From Nostoc paludosum FACHB-159 (GTDB taxonomy: Bacteria > Cyanobacteriota > Cyanobacteriia > Cyanobacteriales > Nostocaceae), in NCBI RefSeq assembly GCF_014698835.1, contig NZ_JACJTU010000041.1:1-64000 (forward strand): a DNA stretch of 64,000 nucleotides, given 5' to 3'. The translations under genes and the position numbers were made by a program. The notes under the pieces were generated by a model. The model was not told the origin of the DNA, did not search any database, and saw only the letters and a program-made list of their open reading frames with translations. This document shows positions 42,652 to 51,564 of this stretch, piece after piece. The first letter of the stretch is position 1. Each line of letters begins with the position of its first letter.

Positions 42652-44031
42652 TTATTTATCTTTAAAAGATTCAGGTTTTAAGTGCTTAATAGCGTTGATT
42701 AGGCTTCCAATATCACCATTTTTTTGCAAGTAAGCAATTAATGCTTTTATCTTCTCCTGTGGCGTTTCACCAGGAAGTTCTTCATAACTCATACGTAGAC
42801 TAAATACAAGATCGTCGAACTGTTCAAGGTTGGCTAACTCCTCTGAATTAAAAAGAGTGTTCATAGCTTTCTCTAATTCTGATGGCGAATTTCTTAAATC
42901 TTCGGCATCAAATATTTTAGTTTTGAGTCGTGGAATAATATAACCATCACGCGCACTCATGTACAAAACAGGATTACCAAAATCCCGGTTATCGTAATAC
43001 TCATCACTATCATAAACAATTTCTCTGCGTCCTTGCTGTACAGCAGTATCAACTGATTCACCTTTTGCTAGTGCTTGATAAAATGCAAGACTAAAAACGT
43101 TAGCAATTTTATTTGTTACAGGATACTGCATAGCTATAACAGCAGGGATTCCTTTACGTGCTAACTTTGGAGCTAAACCTGCATAATTAGCTGTAAAATC
43201 TCCCTCGCCACCCTGACAAGCTTGAAGTACAACTAAACTAGGTTTAAAGTCTTTAAAATAGTCTGCAAAAGTGTCATCAGAAATCCAGATAGGAGTCTGT
43301 AGATCGGAGTTTAGTAGAGCAATTTCTCCTTTTTGGTCTTGCCAGTTAAATCGTCCATGTCCTATATAGTGAAAAATGTGTGGTTTCCTAATAGCAATTT
43401 TCTCTTGAATCTGTCTTCTACTATGTTTTTCTAAAATATCTAGACTAATACCAGGATAATAATTTTGCAAATCTTGAATTTTTTCAATTACAGAATCTTT
43501 CAAGATTTCGCCCAATCCTGCTGGTTCAGAAATCACAATCAAAAATCTTAATAAATCTTCTTCATTCCTCATACTATGAATTTCCTTTTCTAAAGGAAGA
43601 TAGCGAGAAATAACTAAGTTAGAGTAATCTATTAGAAAAAAACCCTCTACAGTTTCACTATCAGGGTAATAAATAAACTCCCAGGGTATACCAGCTAAAT
43701 CACTTACCTCTTCAGAAAAAGTTAATTGAATTCTAAATATTTTGGGATTTTTATTGTTCTTGGAATCCTCTATCTCTTTAATAATTTGCTTAAATGAATT
43801 TTCAACCGCTCCATTAAAAAGACATCTATATAAGAGTGTGCCTAGTTTGGCAAAGTCTTGACGACTCTTGAGTTGGTTAGCTCTCAGGAGATTTTCAAAT
43901 CTCATAATCTGTCTAGAAAAACGAGCTAGATTTAAAATTCCCGTAACTTGACCAGTATCACTTCTACGGAAACGAACTTTTTCGTAGCTTTCAACTAATA
44001 ATTCGCAAATAATTATATTTGGCTTACTCAT
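42652..44031 (-). CDS. CHAT-domain caspase-like protease with C-terminal EAD
   Basis: 459 residues. The CHAT peptidase domain (about 150-370) has catalytic His225 in HYIGHGRFNW and Cys272 in VLQACQGG. An N-terminal region (1-150) includes AGIPWEFIY, usual at the entry to CHAT domains. The C-terminal 80 residues (ELANLEQFDDLVFSLRMSYE to NAIKHLKPES) match an EAD1-type adaptor, with the usual LPGET.. core. CHAT-EAD proteins are predicted to cleave a target once activated through EAD contacts. It is 99 bp downstream of the 304-residue gene and convergent with the EAD-like gene at 42116. Confidence 0.85.
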   Translation of the reverse strand: MSKPNIIICELLVESYEKVRFRRSDTGQVTGILNLARFSRQIMRFENLLRANQLKSRQDFAKLGTLLYRCLFNGAVENSFKQIIKEIEDSKNNKNPKIFRIQLTFSEEVSDLAGIPWEFIYYPDSETVEGFFLIDYSNLVISRYLPLEKEIHSMRNEEDLLRFLIVISEPAGLGEILKDSVIEKIQDLQNYYPGISLDILEKHSRRQIQEKIAIRKPHIFHYIGHGRFNWQDQKGEIALLNSDLQTPIWISDDTFADYFKDFKPSLVVLQACQGGEGDFTANYAGLAPKLARKGIPAVIAMQYPVTNKIANVFSLAFYQALAKGESVDTAVQQGRREIVYDSDEYYDNRDFGNPVLYMSARDGYIIPRLKTKIFDAEDLRNSPSELEKAMNTLFNSEELANLEQFDDLVFSLRMSYEELPGETPQEKIKALIAYLQKNGDIGSLINAIKHLKPESFKDK

Positions 44032-44130
44032 TTAAAATTATTTATTATAAGTTTTATTTTTGACATTTCGAGTATGGCAATACTAGCCATACTCAATAAT
44101 GAAAACTAGTTGTTTTAAGTCCAATTATTC

Positions 44131-45045
44131 TTAACCAATAGGTATATTCCATGTTGGAGATTGAGCTTTAATTGGAGCACCTTTTTCCCAAAAATCTCTC
44201 TCTTTCCTAGAAAAAATACGCATTGAATCACTTAATTTATGAAATATACCAGCCCAGAAATGAGGACGATGGTAAGCTTGAAGTGCAGCATCAACCTTAA
44301 CTTCTTTTACTGAGTTTGGTATTTGTAAAACTACTATCAAAGTAGGATGGTTTTCCTGAAAGAATTCTGCCCCATCAATACGCCACATTACTAGAGAATC
44401 ACCAGGATTATTATGCTCTATTTTGGCTGCCTTAAGAGAGTAAGTAAAAGGCCCTGCCACTAGCCCTAAATTACTTGTTAGCTTCGCATTTGCACCTACA
44501 TTAGTCGTAACCTGTGCTTCCCCAGCTTGTAGATTTAACTGTCCAGTGGTTGCTTCAAATTCCAGATTTTCTCCTATGCAAACTTCTATATTGCCGTTAG
44601 CTTGAAATTGTTGTTGAAACTTACGATCTGGTAGGATAGTACGGGCTTTGGGTTGCAAATGTACTTCTGAAAATTCCGAATAGAATTTCACTACACACTC
44701 CAGTTTAGTAAAATACCAATCTTTAGAGGATGTCCATAAAGTGATAGGAAATTCAATCCAATAAAAATTGTAATCTTTGCTGAGTTCTTGGAGTTTTTTG
44801 GGTACAGTTATGCCAGAATTGTTAAAGTCACTTTCAGAAAGCCTGTAAACGTCAGGATAATGAGCAAATTTTGCTCCGTCTTGATTGAGTAGTGCTAATA
44901 AAGATGAAGTTTTATTGCTTTCTAGAGCTTGACCTTGACTGTCATCACCTAAATAAGAATCTAAAGCATTTAATTTATTTAAAAACTGCGAGCGCTCTGT
45001 TCCATCAAAGTCAAAATCGAAGTCCAAGCTGTTAGGGGTATTCAT
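44131..45045 (-). CDS. Hypothetical protein in the CHAT operon, 304 residues
   Basis: Acidic N-terminus (DFDFDFDG), then a domain with YNFYWIEFPITLW and many strands. A Gly/Ala/Thr-rich beta region at 165-220 and aromatic-rich C-terminal helices (HFWAGIFHKLSDSMRIF) follow. No family recognised. As first gene of a two-gene operon with a CHAT protease it may be the protease target or effector, by analogy with other protease-effector pairs; that is a guess. A Gly-rich strand pair (TSNLGLVAGPFTY) could suit a membrane-acting protein. Confidence 0.5.
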   Translation of the reverse strand: MNTPNSLDFDFDFDGTERSQFLNKLNALDSYLGDDSQGQALESNKTSSLLALLNQDGAKFAHYPDVYRLSESDFNNSGITVPKKLQELSKDYNFYWIEFPITLWTSSKDWYFTKLECVVKFYSEFSEVHLQPKARTILPDRKFQQQFQANGNIEVCIGENLEFEATTGQLNLQAGEAQVTTNVGANAKLTSNLGLVAGPFTYSLKAAKIEHNNPGDSLVMWRIDGAEFFQENHPTLIVVLQIPNSVKEVKVDAALQAYHRPHFWAGIFHKLSDSMRIFSRKERDFWEKGAPIKAQSPTWNIPIG

Positions 45046-45576
45046 AGAGAGCCTCTGTTGAAAAAATTAAAGTACTAACAGGTAAAAATCCCAGATTAAC
45101 AAATTTGTGTATATTTACTAACATTTAACAACACAGTCAAGTATACTACCTGACTAATATGTTGTATAAATTATTTCTTTTTGTTTAACAAAATTCCTAT
45201 TTAGCGGACTTTAGACTAAGACAGTTTAATGGTAACAAAGCTGCTTAATGTGTTTGTCAACAACAGAAAGGTCGATAGTGCTGCGGTCGCGGGCGGAAAT
45301 TGGTTGTTTACTCTATTGGTTACTCGCAAAAATAGTTGCGCCAGATTCCAGATTAATGCGGACTTACTTGTTGGCTTATTCGTTCTTTGACGGCTGGATA
45401 AAACTCAAGCAAGATAAGGATTTGCAAGGATGCAACAGCACATAGTGCGTGAAATGCTATTGTCTTAACTGTTTTTGTTTTTCGTTATACATTCAACCTC
45501 TAATACAGTTAAAATGAATAATAAGCCATATCAATAGGTAGTCACTTAATAACTAAAGTTAGGGGTAATACCAATT
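45046..45576. other. Intergenic region with one doubtful small frame
   Basis: 530 bp. A 65-codon plus-strand frame (45248-45445, MCLSTTERSIVLRSRAEIGC..) has no good ribosome site but reads as a possible helical protein. I leave it undecided. Otherwise no gene; the last 100 bp should contain the promoter of the gene at 45577. Confidence 0.35.
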
Positions 45577-46041
45577 ATGAGCGTTGAAAAGGGTGATAGG
45601 GTTATAACTCCGAATGGACAAGGCGAAGTCATTGACGATAAAGTTTATAAGGGAATATTTTCAGCCTTTTTAGAACCACAAATTAAAGTCAAGTTAGATA
45701 CCTCTGGACAAGAAAAAGATTTCTCTCAAGAAGATTTAAAATTACAAGCTAAAAAGCCAAGCCCAAAAGAAGCAATTGAGGCAGTAGATAAAATCAAAGA
45801 ACAACTTAATAAAATCCCTAATATGCCAACCAGGGAGAAAGGAGAGTTACCCAATCATTTGGAATATTTTAAGCAGGATATTCAAGTTGATAATGAACTA
45901 AGAAAACAGTTAGGGATAACGAATTTAGACTATGTAGATAAAACACTTGAAGCACTTAGAAAAACAGATTCTACAGCCAACTGTTGGAAGGAAATAGAAT
46001 CTAATTTGAAGATATTACGCTGGTGGACTAGAACGAAATAA
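45577..46041 (+). CDS. Hypothetical protein with a KOW-like start, 154 residues
   Basis: The N-terminal 55 residues (KGDRVITPNGQGEVIDDKVY, then IKVKLDTSG) resemble a small SH3/KOW-like barrel. The rest is helical and Lys-rich. No recognised family. It lies upstream of the recombinase on the same strand with a 390-bp gap. Confidence 0.55.
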   Translation: MSVEKGDRVITPNGQGEVIDDKVYKGIFSAFLEPQIKVKLDTSGQEKDFSQEDLKLQAKKPSPKEAIEAVDKIKEQLNKIPNMPTREKGELPNHLEYFKQDIQVDNELRKQLGITNLDYVDKTLEALRKTDSTANCWKEIESNLKILRWWTRTK

Positions 46042-46069
46042 TTATGTTGATGTACCAAAATAAATAAAA

Positions 46070-46216
46070 TCAATCTTATTAAAAGCAGCAGCACGCTTTT
46101 TGAGCATGGGCTACATCATCTCCGAAGTGGCTTCGTCTGTTGATTTATCCGTTGAGGAAATCACTTCAGAGGTGGTAAATTTTCAAACCCAGACAGAACA
46201 GGATCGCACAGAGTAA
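46070..46216 (+). pseudogene. Short C-terminal remnant, Rpn/transposase-nuclease-like
   Basis: The frame from about 46070 reads LLKAAARFLSMGYIISEVAS, then DLSVEEITSEV and an acidic end at 46216. The pattern (helix, then a G.S.EEIA....LS.EEI segment) resembles the C-terminal tail of Rpn-type nuclease/transposase proteins. The upstream part is missing. Tentative. Confidence 0.25.
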
Positions 46217-46389
46217 AGTATTGAGTTTCGGTATAGACAGTCGTGTAGAATTTGGTGCAGACTGCTAAGTATGAAAATCTGGGACTGCTGGTGAGCGTTG
46301 ATATCACTCTCTTGATAGCAACGATTCACAATTAAAGGAGAAACCAATTTTTCAATCACCCTGACCCCCGACAGCTGCATAATAAAGAA

Positions 46390-46419
46390 CGGTATTGGAA
46401 AGTGCCGTTTTCAATACCG
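46390..46419. other. 30-bp inverted repeat upstream of the recombinase, candidate crossover site
   Basis: CGGTATTGGAAA (46390-46401) and TTTTCAATACCG (46408-46419) are inverted 12-bp arms with one mismatch around a 6-bp centre (GTGCCG). Size and layout match a tyrosine-recombinase core site such as dif or cer. It lies 17 bp before the recombinase ATG. It could instead be an operator; only one copy was noticed. Confidence 0.5.
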
Positions 46420-46435
46420 CAGCCGGGGTGGAGTC

Positions 46436-47446
46436 ATGAGCGAAGATACAGAATCCGTTGAGTTAGTTGTACTCCAAAAATTAGAAAATGCTCTCAATGC
46501 CAAAATTGAGGCATACTTTGCTGGTGTCGTGGATTCTGAGCCGGACGTGCTAGAGGAGTTGCTGAGGTCAAAAAATAGTGAGGGAACCCGTAAAGGATAC
46601 CGCCGCGACATCACAGATTTCTTTGTCCGCATGACTGGCCTGCGCCCTAACCGTGATTCTATCTTGGAGTTTTTACACCTGGAGGGCCACAAAGCAACGC
46701 TGGTAGTGACTAAATATAGAGCCATACTCGCTGAAGCTGGACTAGCACCCAACACGATTAACCGACGGCTGGCGGCAATTAAGTCTCTGGTGGCCTACGG
46801 GCGAAAGCTGGGGGTGTGTAACTATGCTGTCGATGTAGACAGTATCCCAGTGCAGGCTTACCGCGATACTAGCGGTGTCACTGAAGAAGAATTTTTGAGC
46901 GTAATTAAGGAGTGCGATCGCTCGACGTTGGCAGGAAAGCGGGACTATGCTTTATTGCTACTGCTGTGGGGCAATGCTTTGAGGCGAAATGAGGTTAGTA
47001 CCTTGGACTTGAGACATTTTGACAGTTCTAAGGGAACGCTATCAATTTTGGGTAAGGGCAAGCAAGTTCGAGAGACAGTTAATCTGCCAAAAGTTACTGT
47101 GACAGCTATTACTGACTGGTTGATTGCGCGTGGTGGTGATATGTCCTCGTCCCGCCCGTTGTTTACTTCGGTTGATTTTTATGCAGAAGGTCACAGGTTA
47201 ACCGGGGATGGCATCTATAAAATAGTCAAACGCTTGTTTAAACGGGCTGGGGTTGAGAAGCAAATGAGTCCGCACCGTTGCCGCCACAGTGCGATTACTG
47301 CTGTACTTGAAAAGACTGATGGCAATGTGCGGAAAGCTCAGAAACTCAGCAGACACGCCAAATTAAATACGCTGCAAATTTACGACGATAACCGCAATCG
47401 CGATCAACTGGAGATGTCCGAGCTATTAATGGATGGGTTGGATTAA
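46436..47446 (+). CDS. Tyrosine recombinase (XerC/D-like)
   Basis: 336 residues. An N-terminal SAM-like core-binding domain (about 50-140), then the catalytic domain with Arg183 (ALRRNE), a Lys in GKGKQ (about 208), His280 and Arg283 (SPHRCRHSAIT), His307 and the nucleophile Tyr316 (QIYDDN). All catalytic residues are present. It probably resolves plasmid multimers, acting on the inverted repeat just upstream; integration is the alternative. Like parA/parG and the primase it fits an autonomous plasmid backbone. Confidence 0.9.
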   Translation: MSEDTESVELVVLQKLENALNAKIEAYFAGVVDSEPDVLEELLRSKNSEGTRKGYRRDITDFFVRMTGLRPNRDSILEFLHLEGHKATLVVTKYRAILAEAGLAPNTINRRLAAIKSLVAYGRKLGVCNYAVDVDSIPVQAYRDTSGVTEEEFLSVIKECDRSTLAGKRDYALLLLLWGNALRRNEVSTLDLRHFDSSKGTLSILGKGKQVRETVNLPKVTVTAITDWLIARGGDMSSSRPLFTSVDFYAEGHRLTGDGIYKIVKRLFKRAGVEKQMSPHRCRHSAITAVLEKTDGNVRKAQKLSRHAKLNTLQIYDDNRNRDQLEMSELLMDGLD

Positions 47447-47512
47447 ATTGGTGGTCACATCTGTTAATTCTACTTTATCCAATCAAATATCTTAATTGAC
47501 GTTTTACTTGCC

Positions 47513-49342
47513 TCATCTTTTTTTCAAGACTGGTATCATCCCTTGTGAAATATTTTCCATTTCAATGGCAACCATGCCTTCTTCAAATGCTCGTTCAAAC
47601 ACATCTTGATTCCCTGAATTTTTATAACCTAGTCCATCATAAAAACCTTTCGCAAACTCAATCGCTGCTTTGTCTTCAATTGGCTGATTCATACCAATTG
47701 CATAATTAATGTATTGGCTAATGGCTATAGCAGTTTTTTCTGTATGGCAGGCATTCAGCAGAACACAGTTTACATAATCAGCGTGTAACTTAAATAGTGA
47801 TGCTAAACCTTTTGGTGCAACTGGCTTATCATTTCCGCCATCATCCTCTAATAGCAAGCTGCCATCTGACAAGCCATGTCCACAAAAATGAACAATTTGA
47901 GGCTGTTCTTCTGCAATAGCACGACGAATATCTTGAGGACGTACAGCAGTTCTAATCCGAATTTCAAACAAATCTCGATTAGCGGATCTTCGTATAGCTT
48001 CTTCAATTTCTCGAATTTCATTATCCAAACGTAATCCGTGAGGAATTGCTGTCAAAATCAAAATTTTCTGCTGCTGATTATTTTGTTTTTGGAGAATGTT
48101 AGGAGAGGAAACAGAAGATATATTAGAAATTTCAGATGCTGGTGCCAAAATCTGAGATTGAGGTTTGGCAGAATTTAATACTTCTTGGACAGACTCTTCT
48201 AATGAGCGAGCCTTATAAAGGCTAATCTCTTCATCATATCTTTTGATTACTTCGTCTATCTTTTCTATTTCTTTATTCTTCTTTTGTATTTCTGACTCAA
48301 TTGATATTAATATTGGCTGATCTGCCAGCCTTTTTTGTATAGCTTCTGACATCTTATTGATTACATGAGTATGGCTATCTACTACTCTATTCAGATGCGC
48401 TCTCAGTTCTGTAAGAAAGTTATCATCAAATGTGCTTTTTAGCAAATTTATCACTCGATTGATATCAGATTTTTGAACATTTCCTGCTAAAGCTTCATTT
48501 ATAAAACTTTTAAGATTTGAATCTAAATCGGGCTTTGAGTCGATTAATGTCTTTAGCCAAATCAAACTACACGCAACTTTATTTACCTTGTCCTCGATCC
48601 TTTTCTTTCTGGTGCCTCTGCTAAAATGATAAGGTTTTAACTCTTGTTCTAATCTTGTAATGTCATCTCTTAATTTACTTATTAAAGATTTTTGATTTTT
48701 AATTAATAAATGCCTTTTCTCAATAGGTTTTTTAAAACAAGCTAGAGAAGATTTTATTAGAGCATAAATTGATAAATTTGCAGAAAGTATGGACTGAATT
48801 GGAATTTTATATGCTGATTTACTTATAAGATTTTCAATATATAAGCAAGGAACGTCTTCTTCAGATACATTTTCTAATTCACTTATTAGTGATGAGATAC
48901 CGAGTGTTTGTTGATCCCTCCATCCTGGGGTTCTTCGTGTTGGTTGAAGATTTTGTTGAATGAAACTTTTGTGGTCAATGATCCAAGGCCTTACGTCTTC
49001 AGAGCCATACCTCTCATCAGTTATATCTTTCAACAATTTACATCCTGCTGAATAGATTATCGTCCCAAAAGAGCCTTTAACACTTCCGATTTTAGATCTG
49101 GATTGGTAAGTGTATTCTCCCCTTTCTACTGGCAAGTTTTCAACTCCATCAATTGTTAAAAACAGAATTTCTCGCCCCGTCAAGTCATGTAAGGATGACC
49201 AAGTATTTTCTAAATCTCTGAAAAGACGAGGACAGTCTGCTTCTCGAGCAATAAAAATTATAAGAAATGAAGCTCCCATGCTTCTACCGCTCTTACGTAG
49301 AAGATTAAGAAACTTTCCAAAAGGCAATCTTGCAATGATCAT
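47513..49342 (-). CDS. CHAT-domain protease with a long unidentified N-terminal region
   Basis: 609 residues. The CHAT domain occupies about the last 190 residues, with KILILTAIPHGLRLDNEI, catalytic His489 (VHFCGHGLSDG) and Cys532 (LLNACHT), and a conserved YAIGMNQPI..AAIEFAKGFYDGL tail. Residues 1-200 begin like a thioredoxin-type or other alpha/beta domain (ASFLIIFIAREADCPRLFRD). Residues 210-420 are mainly coiled coil. No partner gene is obvious. It is convergent with the recombinase gene and unlike the CHAT-EAD protein at 42652 outside the protease domain. Confidence 0.8.
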   Translation of the reverse strand: MIIARLPFGKFLNLLRKSGRSMGASFLIIFIAREADCPRLFRDLENTWSSLHDLTGREILFLTIDGVENLPVERGEYTYQSRSKIGSVKGSFGTIIYSAGCKLLKDITDERYGSEDVRPWIIDHKSFIQQNLQPTRRTPGWRDQQTLGISSLISELENVSEEDVPCLYIENLISKSAYKIPIQSILSANLSIYALIKSSLACFKKPIEKRHLLIKNQKSLISKLRDDITRLEQELKPYHFSRGTRKKRIEDKVNKVACSLIWLKTLIDSKPDLDSNLKSFINEALAGNVQKSDINRVINLLKSTFDDNFLTELRAHLNRVVDSHTHVINKMSEAIQKRLADQPILISIESEIQKKNKEIEKIDEVIKRYDEEISLYKARSLEESVQEVLNSAKPQSQILAPASEISNISSVSSPNILQKQNNQQQKILILTAIPHGLRLDNEIREIEEAIRRSANRDLFEIRIRTAVRPQDIRRAIAEEQPQIVHFCGHGLSDGSLLLEDDGGNDKPVAPKGLASLFKLHADYVNCVLLNACHTEKTAIAISQYINYAIGMNQPIEDKAAIEFAKGFYDGLGYKNSGNQDVFERAFEEGMVAIEMENISQGMIPVLKKR

Positions 49343-49760
49343 TCACTCTCTTTAAGTAATTTCAGTTGTGTGCATTGGTTTAAGTAGATAAGAGGGGGTA
49401 GTGTCATGTTGATTAATTTACGTAGTATCTTATAGTTACTAATTTTATGACAAATAAAAGTAAGAAATTCGGAACGGTATTTTCTTAGTTTGGGGTTTTT
49501 GAGCGACCAGAGGTAAACAATGGTTTACAAATTAAATTAGAGGAATAACCTGTAAGTAAGTTTTACGAGCCAAAAATTTTAATACCGTTTTAGGCAAAGT
49601 TTTTTTACTGTCTCTGCCCTAGAAAAAGTATTTGTACAACTTATCTTTTTACGCTCACACTTAAATCTCGTATCAATCTCTGTAACTGTTGCTGTATAAG
49701 GTTTATAGCCATAGGCTGCACTTGGTGACACGAACCTTCTATTTACGCCGATAAATTTCA

Positions 49761-49795
49761 TTATCGGTGATTGAATCTCAGTTTCCCACATAACA
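49761..49795 (+). repeat. 35-bp repeat core, copy 1
   Basis: From TTATCGGTGAT to CCCACATAACA, identical to 53342-53376 except at one base. Weaker similarity extends on both sides (ACGCC.ATAA before, GCAATGCGATCAC after), for about 105 bp. The pair brackets the Panacea-Doc, CoiA-like and membrane protein genes. Confidence 0.6.
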
Positions 49796-49931
49796 CGGGC
49801 GAGCGCACCGGGATCAACAGAACTACGAGTCAGCCAATGCGATCACCTGTTAGTTGTGAAATGAGGCTTAGACTACTTGAGTTAAGAAAACAGACGTACT
49901 ATAATCAAGCAGTTGCTCGTGCTATTTGGTG

Positions 49932-50066
49932 ATGGATTTTCAACCGTTAGCTATAGATTTAGTAGAAAGGGTCGTTACTTCTATAGTGGCGGGGGTTATT
50001 GTCTCGGAAATCGCCAGACGCATTGGTAATAAAAAAAATCTAGTTTCAGTCCCTTTTAGGGATTAA
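49932..50066 (+). CDS. Possible small hydrophobic protein, 44 residues
   Basis: ATG 49932. The product starts MDFQPLAIDLVERVVTSIVA and ends in basic residues and VSVPFRD. One hydrophobic helix and a basic tail make a plausible small membrane peptide. No strong Shine-Dalgarno is seen. It lies 240 bp before the toxin-antitoxin pair. Confidence 0.35.
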   Translation: MDFQPLAIDLVERVVTSIVAGVIVSEIARRIGNKKNLVSVPFRD

Positions 50067-50307
50067 AGTAGTTGATCCGTGAAAATTGGCTCTAGAAGCT
50101 TTGGGTAGTAAGAGTTTCGACAGCCCGCAGTTAAACAGAATTAGATAAAGCCATTAGAAGCGACTACGTTTAATTCTTCCCTTTGACCCAACTTAATGCC
50201 TGTAGAACGAGAAAGTAGTATAATGTATTTAGTACAAAAATACTATAATTTTAATTGTTTTTAAGGAAGTTAGACTAAAATTTTGTATTCTTAAAATAGA
50301 GCGTACT

Positions 50308-50940
50308 ATGACAAGTCCAAAGGAGGTCTCTGTGCTGACTTGTTTTGATATAGCAAATTACTTTATTTGGATAGCCAAAACTGTGTCTGGCACTGTGACA
50401 CATTTAAAACTCCAAAAACTTGTTTATTATGCTCAAGGTTTTCATTTGGCTCTCTATGATAAAGCTCTCTTCGCTGAGGAGATTAAAGCATGGGAACATG
50501 GGCCTGTTACCTCTTTATTGTGGCAGGAATTTACTTGTTATGGGTCTTCACCTATTCCAGCACCAGACAATTTTGATATCTCCATTTACAGTGAATCTGA
50601 AATAGCATTGCTGAATGGTATTTATTCAAAGCTTGGTCACTTAGATGCGTTTTCGCTGGTAAAGATGACTCACAAAGAGCCAACTTGGATTGATGCTTAT
50701 CCACAAAAAGTAATTACTCAAGAAGCCATGAAAGAGCATTTCAAAGTTCGTGTAAATTCCGATAATTCATTAAAAGCTCATCTGCTTCCACCCAGTAACC
50801 AAAATTTTGAACAGCAATCAGATGTAAAACCTGTAACTTCTTCTGTAAAATCTGATATTAGGAAGTCAGAGGCTTTTCAAGCTTATCTAGCTTCTAAGAA
50901 AGAGCGATATGAGGTTTATCGTCGTCTTGCTAGAGCCTAA
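50308..50940 (+). CDS. Panacea-domain (DUF4065) antitoxin
   Basis: 210 residues. DUF4065/Panacea pattern: DIANYFIWIAKTVSGTVTHL, KLQKLVYYAQGFHLALYDKALF, EIKAWEHGPVTSLLWQEF and MTHKEPTWIDAY. Panacea antitoxins neutralise many unrelated toxins through a variable N- or C-terminal addition; here the C-terminal 60 residues (155-210) are the likely toxin-binding part. It overlaps the Doc-like toxin gene by 32 bp. Confidence 0.85.
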   Translation: MTSPKEVSVLTCFDIANYFIWIAKTVSGTVTHLKLQKLVYYAQGFHLALYDKALFAEEIKAWEHGPVTSLLWQEFTCYGSSPIPAPDNFDISIYSESEIALLNGIYSKLGHLDAFSLVKMTHKEPTWIDAYPQKVITQEAMKEHFKVRVNSDNSLKAHLLPPSNQNFEQQSDVKPVTSSVKSDIRKSEAFQAYLASKKERYEVYRRLARA

Positions 50941-51352
50941 ATTTATTGATGTTGAAACCACCATCGCCATACACGATGATTTAATTGAAACATTCGAGGG
51001 TAGCTTTGGAATAAGAGATATAGGACTTTTAGAGTCAGCCCTATCTCAACCCAAAGCTACCTTTTTTGGTGAATTTTTACATTCCACAATTGCAGAGCAG
51101 GCAGCAGCATATCTTTATCACATTGCCAAGAACCACGCCTTTATTGATGGTAACAAACGCACGTCTGTTGGTGTAATGGAAGCTTTTTTACGAGTGAATG
51201 GCTACAACTTAGATTTATCCGATGATGAATTGTATGAATTAGCTTTAAAAGTATCTACAGATGAATTAGAAAAAACTGACGTAGCAAATATAATTGAATC
51301 TCATCTCATTACTTTTCAATTACAGATAGAAGAAGAGGATAATTGGTGTTAG
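50909..51352 (+). CDS. doc: Doc/Fic-family toxin
   Basis: 147 residues. The Fic core motif HAFIDGNKRT (76-85) is the Doc form (H.F.DGNKRT, Lys where Fic AMPylases have Gly). Doc phosphorylates elongation factor Tu and stops translation. Upstream the helix IAEQAAAYLYHIAKN is typical. The start lies inside the Panacea gene, a tight antitoxin-toxin arrangement. The usual Doc partner is Phd, so Panacea-Doc is a swapped pairing. Confidence 0.88.
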   Translation: MRFIVVLLEPKFIDVETTIAIHDDLIETFEGSFGIRDIGLLESALSQPKATFFGEFLHSTIAEQAAAYLYHIAKNHAFIDGNKRTSVGVMEAFLRVNGYNLDLSDDELYELALKVSTDELEKTDVANIIESHLITFQLQIEEEDNWC

Positions 51353-51564
51353 GGTCAATAGCTATCACTATATTCTATAGCTATACAAGTCGGAAAATAG
51401 TAGTATACCGACATCGGGGCGAAACTAGCTCTAGACTAGGGATTGCACTTTTTTACTCCAATCCATTCTTAGCATATTATTTTTGAAATCCTTTATTAAA
51501 AATATGGGGTCGTTTTATATTTCTTAGTGAATTGATCACTTGATATTTTTTGGTTTTCGCAAAG

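Larger units (their letters stand above)
49343..50307. other. Long intergenic region with a repeat and a possible small gene
   Basis: About 960 bp. It holds one copy of a roughly 105-bp imperfect repeat (core 49761-49795) found again near 53342, and a 44-codon frame at 49932-50066. A 70-codon minus-strand frame at 49579-49791 overlaps the repeat and is not called. Confidence 0.45.

Noticed and set aside
49579..49791. 70-codon minus-strand frame
   Set aside because: Its start lies inside the imperfect 105-bp repeat, and neither the protein nor the ribosome site is convincing.
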